From: Rhizobium leguminosarum bv. viciae USDA 2370 | GTDB lineage: Bacteria; Pseudomonadota; Alphaproteobacteria; Rhizobiales; Rhizobiaceae | Direction: 5' to 3' | Length of the DNA: 50,381 nt | Assembly: GCF_002008365.1 (NCBI RefSeq) | Contig: NZ_MRDL01000045.1 | Span: 1-50,381, forward strand | Shown: piece by piece, positions 1 to 7,664 of the stretch | Layout: the number at the start of each line of letters is the position of its first letter | How positions within the stretch are numbered: position 1 is the stretch's first letter | Notes under the pieces: generated by a model | What the model was told of the DNA's origin: nothing | Seen by the model: only the letters and a program-made list of their open reading frames with translations | The model's database searches: none | Made by a program: the position numbers and the translations under genes

Positions 1-78
1 GACACCCGTGCCATCCGGCTTCACCCGGATCTTCACGTTGTAGTCGACAACCCGTTTGACTGGGACGAGTATCTTCAT
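1..78 (-). CDS. etfB: Electron transfer flavoprotein beta subunit, N-terminal fragment (cut by window edge)
   Basis: Only the first 26 codons are inside the window. The peptide begins MKILVPVKRVVDYNVKIRV, the typical opening of bacterial EtfB. The start ATG (complement of 76-78) follows an AAGGGGGG ribosome site at good spacing. EtfB pairs with EtfA to carry electrons from flavoprotein dehydrogenases to ETF-ubiquinone oxidoreductase. It lies downstream of the StcD-like flavoprotein on the same strand, so it is a plausible electron acceptor for that demethylase. Whether etfA follows cannot be seen. The identification rests on a short but characteristic N-terminus. Confidence 0.82.
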   Translation of the reverse strand, partial: MKILVPVKRVVDYNVKIRVKPDGTGV

Positions 79-112
79 GGGCAACCCCCCTTTATTTCTA
101 AACTGCTGGCCG

Positions 113-715
113 TCAGTTCGGCCGTTCGGCAAGCAATGCCCAGAAGGCGAAGAACGGCGTGTCAAGCGACCTCATGGCATGTTTGATGCCAGGGACATTA
201 TAGAAGGATCCGCCGATACCTGGCGAAAACCAGTCCCCTTCCCCCTGCTGGAACTCTCCCTCGGAAAGCACGAGATAGACTTCCTCAGGCGCATGGTCGT
301 GATCGGGATAGCGCACGTGAGGCGCCATCAACGTCACGCCGATCCACAGGTCGCTCCGCTCCTCCAATCCTCCCGGGCCGATAATCATCGCATTGGCATG
401 CCCATCGACAAAATTGTCGCTGGCCGTGTGGTCATACTTGGTGCGCCGATGCCATTCAAGCATTGGCTCGATGCCTTTGAACCCCTCGATCAAACGCGTC
501 AGCGAAGGATAGGACGTATCGACGGAAAGCGCCACATCAAGGAGAGCGCACACAGGCAATCGGCCTCCCTCCCCCGCACGCGCCGTTCCCGGGCGCTCCA
601 GCGCAGCAGAAATCTGACGAATCGAGCGGCGAGCCTCCGGGGTATTCGTGAACTGGTCGAAAGCCACAAAAATTGCATCCAGGAAAATCTGGAGGCTTTC
701 ATTGCGTAAACTCAT
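113..715 (-). CDS. Cupin-fold protein resembling DMSP lyases (Ddd cupin family)
   Basis: A 200-residue protein starting at the ATG (complement of 713-715), behind a GGGAGGTG ribosome site; an upstream in-frame start adds 16 unlikely residues. The C-terminal half carries the cupin motif with His139, His141, Glu145 and Tyr147, then His179. That order and type of residues (two His, Glu, Tyr, distal His) is what is described for metal-dependent cupin dimethylsulfoniopropionate lyases such as DddK, DddQ and DddL. Known members split DMSP to dimethylsulfide and acrylate. Here the gene sits 48 bp downstream of an StcD-like N-methylproline demethylase and just before etfB, so the real substrate may be another betaine or onium compound. 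The fold is fairly sure; the reaction is not. Confidence 0.72.
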   Translation of the reverse strand: MSLRNESLQIFLDAIFVAFDQFTNTPEARRSIRQISAALERPGTARAGEGGRLPVCALLDVALSVDTSYPSLTRLIEGFKGIEPMLEWHRRTKYDHTASDNFVDGHANAMIIGPGGLEERSDLWIGVTLMAPHVRYPDHDHAPEEVYLVLSEGEFQQGEGDWFSPGIGGSFYNVPGIKHAMRSLDTPFFAFWALLAERPN

Positions 716-763
716 GACATCACCTCCCGAGACGATCGGCCGACAAGCGGCCCACTCTTGCAA

Positions 764-2800
764 TCAGATATCTTTCGCGATGCGCAACCCGTCATAGACG
801 GCTGCATGCGTGTTGCGTGCGGCAACGGCATCGCCGATCCGGAACAGCTGGAACTTGCCATCAGGATTGCGGATCACGGACTGAGGTTCTCCGGAAAGAA
901 GCTGATCGTGCGACATTTCGCCGAGATTGCTCGAGCTGGGTTTCAGTTCGAAATAGAGTTCATCGAGCGGAATGGTCCCATGATTGACGACGATCTGGTC
1001 GAAGCTCTGCTGCTTGGCAATCCCGCCGTAATCGCTGCCGACATGGGCGACGAGCTGGTTGCCGCTCTTTTCGACGGCTTCCAGACGGTAGGTGACGGTG
1101 AAGGTCACGTCATGCTTCTGCAGAGACCGCATATAGGGCACGAGATTCATGGCCATGACCTCGGGCGCGAAGGACCGGTCCGGCGTCATGATCTCGACCT
1201 TGGCGCCTGCCTTGGCGAGAAACTCCGCCGCCTGCAGGCCGGCATGATCGCCGGCGTCGTCGAAGATCAACACGTTGGTTCCAGGCTTCACGTCGCCGGA
1301 GATGATGTCCCATGACGAAACCACCAGCTCGTTGCCGCTCGCCAGGACCTCGGTATGCGGCAGGCCGCCGGTTGCGATGATGACGACATCGGGATTCTCG
1401 GCCTCGATGGTGTCCGCTTCCGCCCAGGTGTTGAAGTGGAAGGTGACGTCGTATTTCTCGCACTGGCTCATGCGCCAGTCGATGATGCTGATCATTTCCT
1501 TGCGGCGCTCGCTTTGAGCGGTGAGCCGGATCTGACCGCCGGGATTGTTCGCCGCTTCGAAAACGACGACCTGGTGGCCGCGTTCTCCGGCGACGCGCGC
1601 CGCTTCCAGACCGGCCGGGCCGGCGCCGACGATGACGACCTTTTTCTTGGCGTCGGCCTTCGCCACGATATGCGGCATGGTCAGTTCGCGGCCGGTGGCG
1701 GCATTGTGGATGCAGAAGGCCGCCCCGCCCTGGTAGATACGATCGAGACAGTAATTGGCGCCGACACAGGGACGAATATCGTCTTCCCGCTTTTCGATGA
1801 TCTTGCGGACGATATGCGGGTCGGTCATGTGGGCGCGGGTCATGCCGACCATGTCGACCTTGCCGGAGGCGATCGCGTAGCGCGCGGTGGCGACGTCAGG
1901 GATTTTCGCCGCATGGAAGGTCGGAAAGTTGGTTGCGGCGCGAATTTCGCCGGCGAAATCGAGATGCGGCGAATTCGCCATGCCCTGGATCGGGATCACG
2001 TCGGTGAGGCCCGCATCGGTATCGATGTGGCCGCGAATGACGTTCAGGTAATCGATGAGGCCGCTTTCCTTCAGGCGCCGGGAGATTTCCAAGCCTTCGG
2101 CTTTGCCGGTACCGCCGGGAAGACATTCGTCGGCGGTATAGCGCACGCCTAGAATGAAGTCGTTCCCCACTCTTTGCCGGATTGCCCTGAAGACGTCGAA
2201 ACAGAAGCGCAAACGGTTATCGAGCGATCCGCCATAGGGGCCGTCGAGCTCGTTGGTGAGCGGCGAGGTGAACTGGTCGATCAGATGGCCGTAGGCCTCC
2301 AGTTCGACACCGTCCATGCCACCCGCCTTCATGCGTTCGGCAGCGTCGGCGAAATCCTTGATGATGCGCTCGATGTCCCAATCTTCCACCTTCTTCGGGA
2401 AGGCCCGGTGGGACGCTTCGCGCTGATGCGATGGCGCCACCACAGGCAGCCAGTCGCCCTTGTCCCAGCGTGTGCGCCGGCCGAGATGGGTGAGCTGGAT
2501 CATGATCGCCGCTCCCTCTTCATGCACGGCGTCGGTCATCTCCCTGATCCAGGGCACGATCTCGTCCTTGTAGGCGAGCAGGTTGTTGAAGACCGGCGGG
2601 CTGTCCCTGGAAACCGCGGCCGAGCCGGCCGTCATCGTCAAGGCCACGCCGCCCTTTGCCCGCTCCACCGTATAGGCGCGATACCTCTCCTTCGGCATGC
2701 CGTCTTCCGGATAGGCCGGCTCGTGGGAGGTGACGATGATGCGGTTGCGCAGTTTCAAATGCTTGAGCTGGTAGGGCTGCAGAAGGGGATCGTTCGACAT
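764..2800 (-). CDS. stcD: StcD-like N-methylproline demethylase (OYE-FAD flavoprotein)
   Basis: A 678-residue NADH:flavin oxidoreductase of the trimethylamine dehydrogenase/2,4-dienoyl-CoA reductase type. The N-terminal barrel shows the family stretch YGHLIDQF...DGPYGGS (residues 170-191). Cys345, Cys351 and Cys363 lie at the iron-sulfur region, with one expected Cys apparently replaced by Ala348. GAGPAG (392-397) marks the FAD domain, and a second nucleotide-binding fold follows near 520. From memory, length and content match Sinorhizobium meliloti StcD, assigned to N-methylproline demethylation in stachydrine (proline betaine) breakdown. The ATG at complement 2798-2800 is preferred because the family starts just before LLQPYQLKHL; the longer in-frame extension crosses the divergent regulatory region. 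Demethylation electrons probably go to the neighbouring ETF. Confidence 0.85.
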   Translation of the reverse strand: MSNDPLLQPYQLKHLKLRNRIIVTSHEPAYPEDGMPKERYRAYTVERAKGGVALTMTAGSAAVSRDSPPVFNNLLAYKDEIVPWIREMTDAVHEEGAAIMIQLTHLGRRTRWDKGDWLPVVAPSHQREASHRAFPKKVEDWDIERIIKDFADAAERMKAGGMDGVELEAYGHLIDQFTSPLTNELDGPYGGSLDNRLRFCFDVFRAIRQRVGNDFILGVRYTADECLPGGTGKAEGLEISRRLKESGLIDYLNVIRGHIDTDAGLTDVIPIQGMANSPHLDFAGEIRAATNFPTFHAAKIPDVATARYAIASGKVDMVGMTRAHMTDPHIVRKIIEKREDDIRPCVGANYCLDRIYQGGAAFCIHNAATGRELTMPHIVAKADAKKKVVIVGAGPAGLEAARVAGERGHQVVVFEAANNPGGQIRLTAQSERRKEMISIIDWRMSQCEKYDVTFHFNTWAEADTIEAENPDVVIIATGGLPHTEVLASGNELVVSSWDIISGDVKPGTNVLIFDDAGDHAGLQAAEFLAKAGAKVEIMTPDRSFAPEVMAMNLVPYMRSLQKHDVTFTVTYRLEAVEKSGNQLVAHVGSDYGGIAKQQSFDQIVVNHGTIPLDELYFELKPSSSNLGEMSHDQLLSGEPQSVIRNPDGKFQLFRIGDAVAARNTHAAVYDGLRIAKDI

Positions 2801-2844
2801 GGGCCGTGGTTCCGGATTAAAAACGTCAGAGCCGACGCTAAGCA

Positions 2845-2906
2845 CAATGTACATATGTGTCAATGTTGAAAACATCTGGGTCGTCATTTTCGACACCAAT
2901 GTACAT
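2845..2906. promoter_or_regulatory. Divergent stcD / tetR control region with repeated ATGTACAT boxes
   Basis: The 147-bp gap between the two divergent starts contains CAATGTACAT twice in direct orientation, at 2845-2854 and 2897-2906. Each copy includes the perfect 8-bp palindrome ATGTACAT. The copies are 52 bp apart, about five helical turns, so they would lie on the same DNA face. Between them is ATGTT-GAA-AACAT (2863-2875), an inverted repeat. These are candidate operators for the adjacent TetR regulator; binding is inferred. Confidence 0.5.
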
Positions 2907-2947
2907 TTTCCTTGTGCGCTGCCGTATAATTTGATAGGAGATAGCTT

Positions 2948-3577
2948 ATGGATCAGGCTCTGAACGACACTGGCTGGCGGGGATCACAAGAGGGATGGCT
3001 GGAAGCAGCTTACCACTCGCTGCTGGATTCCGGCGTGGATTCGGTGAAAATTCTGCCGCTGGCGAAGAGGCTCAATCTCTCGCGCACGAGCTTCTACTGG
3101 TTCTTCAAGGATCGGGAGGAGCTGTTGGCCGGGCTCGTGGCGCGGTGGCGCGACAAAAATACCGGCAACATCGTCAAGCAATCCGAAGCCTACGCGGAAT
3201 CGCTCGCCGAGGCGATGCTCAACGTCTTCGACTGCTGGCTCAACAATGATCTGTTCGACGCCAGGTTCGAATTTGCCGTGCGCAGCTGGGCGCTGCAGTC
3301 CGACGAGATTCTCGCCGAGGTCCGGCAAGCCGATCAGCTCCGGCTGGAAGCCCTCAAGCGCATGTTTATCCGGTTCGGGCTACCAGAAGCGACATCAGAT
3401 GTCCGAGCGCGAACAACTTACCTCGTGCAGATCGGATATATCTCCATGCAAGCTAAGGAGGAACTCGCCGTCCGCATGAAACGGATTCCCGAATATATCG
3501 CGATCTACACCGGCGAAGTGCCGCAGCAGAGGGAGCTCGATCGCTTCTTCTCCCGGCATGGCTATAGGCCGGGTTAG
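2948..3577 (+). CDS. TetR/AcrR-family transcriptional regulator
   Basis: A 209-residue protein with an N-terminal TetR DNA-binding domain. The helix-turn-helix segment (LAKRLNLSRTSFYWFFKDRE, about residues 38-57) is a textbook match, including the terminal YWFFKDRE signature. The C-terminal part is a helical ligand domain with no recognised specificity. The ATG has a good TAGGAG site 8 bases upstream. It is divergent from the StcD-like gene and heads a plus-strand run into proC-like and transporter genes, so it probably senses a betaine or a demethylation product and controls both directions. Confidence 0.88.
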   Translation: MDQALNDTGWRGSQEGWLEAAYHSLLDSGVDSVKILPLAKRLNLSRTSFYWFFKDREELLAGLVARWRDKNTGNIVKQSEAYAESLAEAMLNVFDCWLNNDLFDARFEFAVRSWALQSDEILAEVRQADQLRLEALKRMFIRFGLPEATSDVRARTTYLVQIGYISMQAKEELAVRMKRIPEYIAIYTGEVPQQRELDRFFSRHGYRPG

Positions 3578-3588
3578 GGAAAGCCGAG

Positions 3589-4383
3589 ATGAGCGTTTCC
3601 TTGAGGATCGGTATAATTGGTGGCGGCGGTTGGCTTGGCGGAGCAATCGCCGGCTCGATCCTCGATGCCGGCCTGGTCGAACCTCAAAAACTCTCCCTCT
3701 CCTATCGCAGCGAAGAGCCGCGCCGCTTCCCGAATTCTTTCTTGACCACCGACAATCAGGCGCTTGCCGACCGTTCGGACGTGATCATTCTTTCCGTCCG
3801 CCCTGATGACTGGCATGCTCTTGATGTCGATGCCGGCGGCAAGCTCGTCATCTCAGTCATGGCGGGCATCCGCCTGGACGCACTTTCGGACCGCCACAAC
3901 ACCGGTCGCGTCGTCCGCGCCCTGCCGAATGCCGCCGCCGAATTGGCCAAGTCCTATACACCCTGGATTGGCGCGAGCGATGTCACCGAAGACGACCGGG
4001 CGCTCGTCCGCGCGATTTTTCAGGCATGCGGATCTGAGGACGAGGTCGCAAGGAAAAGCGACATCGATTACCTCACCGGCCTGTCCGGGTCCGGACCGGC
4101 TTTCCCGGCATTGCTCGCCGCCGCCATGATGAGCGATGCCGTCGCCCATGGCCTGCCGGCGGAGATTGCGCGGCGCGCCGTCAACACGGTGATGACAGGC
4201 GCCGGTCGCCTGCTGGAGCGCCGCGACGAATGTCCCGATGAGGTTGTTCAAACCTTTGTCGGCTATCGCGGAACCACGGCGGCGGCCATCGAAGGCATGC
4301 GCGCGGCCGGGTTCGACGCTTCGGTTGCGGAGGGACTATCGGCAGCATTCAAGAAATCGGTGAGTATGGGAGACGCTTCCTGA
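3589..4383 (+). CDS. Pyrroline-5-carboxylate reductase family protein (ProC-like)
   Basis: A 264-residue protein with an N-terminal NAD(P)-binding fold (IGIIGGGGWLG, about residues 7-17). The C-terminal dimerisation domain carries the family stretch GLSGSGPAFPALLAAAM followed by a helical bundle. The length fits ProC. Family members reduce pyrroline-5-carboxylate to proline with NAD(P)H. Placed 11 bp after the TetR gene and before a betaine transporter, it likely acts on a proline-derived imine from betaine degradation rather than in housekeeping proline synthesis. The imine substrate and direction are inferred. It starts at the ATG after a purine-rich GGGAAAGCCGAG. Confidence 0.82.
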   Translation: MSVSLRIGIIGGGGWLGGAIAGSILDAGLVEPQKLSLSYRSEEPRRFPNSFLTTDNQALADRSDVIILSVRPDDWHALDVDAGGKLVISVMAGIRLDALSDRHNTGRVVRALPNAAAELAKSYTPWIGASDVTEDDRALVRAIFQACGSEDEVARKSDIDYLTGLSGSGPAFPALLAAAMMSDAVAHGLPAEIARRAVNTVMTGAGRLLERRDECPDEVVQTFVGYRGTTAAAIEGMRAAGFDASVAEGLSAAFKKSVSMGDAS

Positions 4384-4450
4384 CAACCGTTGGAGCGGGT
4401 CCTGCGGCGCCCCGCTCAGCAAAACTGGCCGCTAAACAGAGGGAACGAGA

Positions 4451-5452
4451 ATGAAAAAACTACTCGCATCGACATGTCTGACGTTTGGCCTGATGGGCGG
4501 GGCGTCTTTCGCCAGCGCCGCCGAATGCGGCACTGTGACCATTGCCAGCATGAACTGGCAGAGTGCGGAGGTTCTCTCTAACCTCGACAAGCTCATCCTG
4601 AACGAAGGTTATGGCTGCGCCGCCGAAATCACCGTCGGCGATACCGTCCCGACGATTACCTCGATGGCCGAAAAGGGCCAGCCGGACATCGCGCCGGAAG
4701 CCTGGATCGACCTGCTGCCGGATGTCGTCAAGAAGGGGACGGATGAAGGCCGGATCGTCCAGGTCGGCTCTCCGCTGCCCGATGGCGGCGTACAGGGCTG
4801 GTGGATTCCCAAATATCTGGCCGACGCCCATCCCGATATCAAGACCATCGGTGATGTGCTGAAGCATCCGGAACTCTTCCCCGATCCTGAGGATTCGAAG
4901 AAGGGCGCCATCTACAACGGGCCGCAGGGCTGGGGCGGCACCGTGGTGACCACGCAGCTCTACAAGGCCTTCGAAGCCGAGAAGGCAGGCTTCACCCTCG
5001 TCGACACCGGTTCAGCTGCCGGCCTCGACGGTTCGATCGCCAAGGCCTACGAACGCAAGGAAGGCTGGGCCGGCTATTACTGGGCACCAACCGCGCTGCT
5101 CGGCAAGTATCAGATGGTCAAGCTGGAAGCCGGCGTGCCGAACGACGCTGCCGAATGGAAGCGCTGCAATACCGTCGCCGATTGCCCCGATCCGAAGCCG
5201 AATGCATGGCCGGTCGATCACGTGGTGACCCTGGTTGCCAAGCCTTTTTCGGAAAAGGTCGGGCCTGAGGTCATGGACTACCTGACGAAGCGCTCCTGGA
5301 GCAATGAGACGGTCAACAAGCTGATGGCGTGGATGACCGACAACCAGGCAACCGGCGAGGATGGTGCCAAGCACTTCCTGAAAGAAAACAAGGACCTGTG
5401 GACCAAGTGGGTCTCGCCTGAGGCAGCTGCGAAGATCGAAGCTGCTCTTTAA
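4451..5452 (+). CDS. Quaternary amine ABC transporter, periplasmic binding protein (ProX/OpuAC/ChoX type)
   Basis: A 333-residue secreted binding protein. Residues 1-23 form a clear Sec signal peptide ending in ASA before AEC. The mature part is an OpuAC-type domain of the glycine betaine/proline betaine/choline family and keeps several aromatic residues (WINLL-, GWW- and YYWAP-like stretches) of the kind that cage quaternary ammonium groups. The ATG has a GAGGGAACGAGA leader. It is followed by matching permease and ATPase genes, so this is the first gene of a complete uptake system. A proline-betaine-like ligand is suggested by the StcD-like neighbour. Confidence 0.88.
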   Translation: MKKLLASTCLTFGLMGGASFASAAECGTVTIASMNWQSAEVLSNLDKLILNEGYGCAAEITVGDTVPTITSMAEKGQPDIAPEAWIDLLPDVVKKGTDEGRIVQVGSPLPDGGVQGWWIPKYLADAHPDIKTIGDVLKHPELFPDPEDSKKGAIYNGPQGWGGTVVTTQLYKAFEAEKAGFTLVDTGSAAGLDGSIAKAYERKEGWAGYYWAPTALLGKYQMVKLEAGVPNDAAEWKRCNTVADCPDPKPNAWPVDHVVTLVAKPFSEKVGPEVMDYLTKRSWSNETVNKLMAWMTDNQATGEDGAKHFLKENKDLWTKWVSPEAAAKIEAAL

Positions 5453-5463
5453 GACCGACTATT

Positions 5464-5486
5464 GCGGTGCGCCTAAAGCGCACCGC
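5464..5486 (+). repeat. Intercistronic stem-loop between binding protein and permease
   Basis: GCGGTGCGC, loop CTAAA, GCGCACCGC: a perfect 9-bp GC-rich stem 11 bp after the stop codon. There is no T-run, so it is less likely a full terminator. Such hairpins after binding-protein genes commonly stabilise upstream mRNA so that the binding protein is made in excess over the membrane components. Confidence 0.6.
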
Positions 5487-5547
5487 CTCTCGCTGCCGAT
5501 AAAATCAAAAAGACTGCCGCGGCTCTTTGAAGAAAAAGGGGAACCGA

Positions 5548-6435
5548 ATGGAATGGTTTTACAAATTCCCGCATATGGATGACGACGCCCTTCGCAATCT
5601 GAAGAAGGCGATCGATGACGGCTTTCGCACATTTACCCGCACCTATGGCGACGCAATCGAAAGCCTCTTCTCCCCGCTGCAGCATTTCCTCATCGCCGCC
5701 GACCGCTTCATGACGCAGACGCCGTGGCCGATCATTACTGCAATCATCCTTGTCATCGCATGGTTTGCGAGCCGCAGCCTGAAGATCGTCTTCGGCTGTC
5801 TCGTCACGCTGCTGCTGATCGGCTATTTCGACATGTGGGACGATACGATGCGGACGGTCTCGATGATCTTCGTCTGTACCGTGCTCTCCATTGCCATCGG
5901 TATCCCGATGGGGATCTTGATGGCGCGTTCCGACCGGCTGCAGCGCATCATCAATCCGATCCTCGACGTCATGCAGACGATGCCGAGCTTCGTCTATCTC
6001 ATCCCTGTCGTCATGCTGCTCGGCATCGGCAAGGTGCCGGGACTGATCGCAGTGGTCATCTATGCGATACCGCCGATGATAAGGCTGACCGACCTCGGCA
6101 TCCGCCTGGTCGACAAGGACGTGCTGGAGGCGGCCGACGCCTTCGGGACATCGAGTTCGCAGAAACTGTTCAAGGTCCAGCTGCCGTTGGCGCTTCCCAC
6201 CATCATGGCCGGCATCAACCAGACCATCATGATGGCGCTCGCCATGGTGGTCGTCGCCTCGATGATCGGCGTCCAGGGCCTGGGCCAGCCGGTTCTGAAG
6301 GCCATCGCCAACCAGTACTTCACGCTGGGTATTTTCAACGGCCTTGCCATCGTCGGCATCGCCATCATCTTCGACCGGGTCAGCCAGGCGTATGGCAAGA
6401 GGCTCCAGAAGCATCGGGAGATCGTCCATGGCTGA
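5548..6435 (+). CDS. Quaternary amine ABC transporter, permease (ProW/ChoW type)
   Basis: A 295-residue inner-membrane permease with several hydrophobic helices. The transporter coupling motif lies in the stretch EAADAFGTSSSQKLFKVQLP, followed by the typical PLALPTIMAGINQTIMMALAMVV segment in shorter form. The ATG at 5548 is chosen because AAGGGG lies just upstream; a TTG 21 bases earlier would add seven poorly conserved residues. The stop overlaps the ATPase start by 8 bp, indicating translational coupling. It forms the membrane channel for the binding protein encoded upstream. Confidence 0.88.
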   Translation: MEWFYKFPHMDDDALRNLKKAIDDGFRTFTRTYGDAIESLFSPLQHFLIAADRFMTQTPWPIITAIILVIAWFASRSLKIVFGCLVTLLLIGYFDMWDDTMRTVSMIFVCTVLSIAIGIPMGILMARSDRLQRIINPILDVMQTMPSFVYLIPVVMLLGIGKVPGLIAVVIYAIPPMIRLTDLGIRLVDKDVLEAADAFGTSSSQKLFKVQLPLALPTIMAGINQTIMMALAMVVVASMIGVQGLGQPVLKAIANQYFTLGIFNGLAIVGIAIIFDRVSQAYGKRLQKHREIVHG

Positions 6436-7507
6436 TCAACGTTTCGGCGGCATCAAGATCCGCCACCTTTACAAGATCTTCGGTCCCAACCCTGCCGCTC
6501 ATGTCGATGCCGTCAAAAAGGGATTGTCGAAGACCGAGCTCAACGAAAAGCACGGCCACGTGCTGGGCCTGAAAGATATCAATGTCGAGATACCCTCGGG
6601 CCGCATCCAGGTCATCATGGGCCTTTCGGGTTCGGGCAAGTCGACGCTCATCCGCCACATCAATCGTCTGATCGATCCGACCGCTGGCGAAGTGCTTGTC
6701 GACGGCGTCGATGTCGTGAAAATGAACGAGACCGAATTGCGGACGTTTCGCCGGCACCAGACGGCAATGGTGTTTCAGAAGTTCGCGCTTCTGCCGCATC
6801 GGAATGTTCTCGACAATACCATCTTCGGCCTCGAAGTGCAGGGCATGGAGCGCTCGAAAGCCGCCGACGTCGCCATGCGCTGGCTGGAGCGGGTCGGCCT
6901 GAAAGGTTTCGAGAGCAAATACCCCAATCAGTTATCGGGCGGCATGCAGCAGCGCGTCGGGCTGGCCCGAGCCCTCTCGAACGATGCTCCCGTTCTGCTG
7001 ATGGACGAGGCCTATTCGGCGCTCGATCCTTTGATCCGCACGGATATGCAGACGGTCCTTCTCGATATTCAGAGGGAGATCAAGAAAACCATCGTCTTCA
7101 TCACCCACGATCTCGATGAAGCCCTTCGCCTGGGCGATCAGATTGCGATCCTGCGCGATGGCGAAGTCATCCAGCAGGGCACCAGCCAGGACATCGTTCT
7201 GCGTCCGGCCGACGCCTACATCGCCAACTTCGTCAAGGAGGTCAATCGAGGCCGGGTCATCCAGGTCGATGCCGTCATGACACCCTTGCATTCCGGTGCT
7301 GCGCCCGGCGGATTGACGATTGCATCAGGTACGACCGTCGAAGAGGCTGTGCGGATGTTGGCATCGGCGCCGGACGACGATGCCAGGGTGCTTTCACCAT
7401 CAGGAGAAGCTTTGGGGCTTGTCACCTTCCGCCAGCTCGCGGGTGCAATGGTGAACTCGCAGGAGGTGGCTCCCCGACGCGATAGCGCCCTTTCAGTCGC
7501 CCTCTGA
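6428..7507 (+). CDS. Quaternary amine ABC transporter, ATPase (ProV/ChoV type)
   Basis: A 359-residue ATPase with Walker A GLSGSGKST (65-73), signature LSGGMQQRVGLARAL, Walker B LLMDEAYSALDP and the switch His in FITHDLDEA. The N-terminal extension KIFGPNP...LGLKDINVEIPSG is typical of ProV-like proteins. The C-terminal ~90 residues resemble a single shortened CBS-like regulatory region rather than the two CBS repeats of OpuAA. The ATG at 6428 overlaps the permease stop. It energises the betaine uptake system. Confidence 0.88.
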   Translation: MADQRFGGIKIRHLYKIFGPNPAAHVDAVKKGLSKTELNEKHGHVLGLKDINVEIPSGRIQVIMGLSGSGKSTLIRHINRLIDPTAGEVLVDGVDVVKMNETELRTFRRHQTAMVFQKFALLPHRNVLDNTIFGLEVQGMERSKAADVAMRWLERVGLKGFESKYPNQLSGGMQQRVGLARALSNDAPVLLMDEAYSALDPLIRTDMQTVLLDIQREIKKTIVFITHDLDEALRLGDQIAILRDGEVIQQGTSQDIVLRPADAYIANFVKEVNRGRVIQVDAVMTPLHSGAAPGGLTIASGTTVEEAVRMLASAPDDDARVLSPSGEALGLVTFRQLAGAMVNSQEVAPRRDSALSVAL

Positions 7508-7664
7508 AGTGCGTCGCAATCAACATGCCGCCATCTCTGCAGCGGCCAACTGGCTGGGTGAGGAACTGTGTTCGCACGGTTGCGATGTCGTCGAAATCGG
7601 AGACTGCGCCGCGCCAGGCACCTATGCCTTCTATGAGGGTAGACGAGCCGCATTGGAGCTGTGA
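7455..7664 (+). pseudogene. Remnant of the C-terminus of a second OYE-FAD flavoprotein
   Basis: An open frame runs from 7455 to a TGA at 7662-7664; the only reasonable start is a GTG at 7509, giving 51 codons. The peptide ends VVEIGDCAAPGTYAFYEG then RRAALEL. That matches the last ~40 residues of TMADH/StcD-type flavoproteins (compare FRIGDAVAARNTHAAVYDG in the StcD-like protein here). Nothing of the barrel or FAD domains precedes it; the ATPase gene ends in another frame. The stop overlaps the next gene's ATG (TGATG), as expected if a full demethylase gene was once coupled to the dehydrogenase and most of it was deleted. A short functional peptide cannot be excluded. Confidence 0.5.

Noticed and set aside
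1355..2152. 265-codon plus-strand frame
   Set aside because: Antisense to the StcD-like gene; composition typical of a shadow frame.
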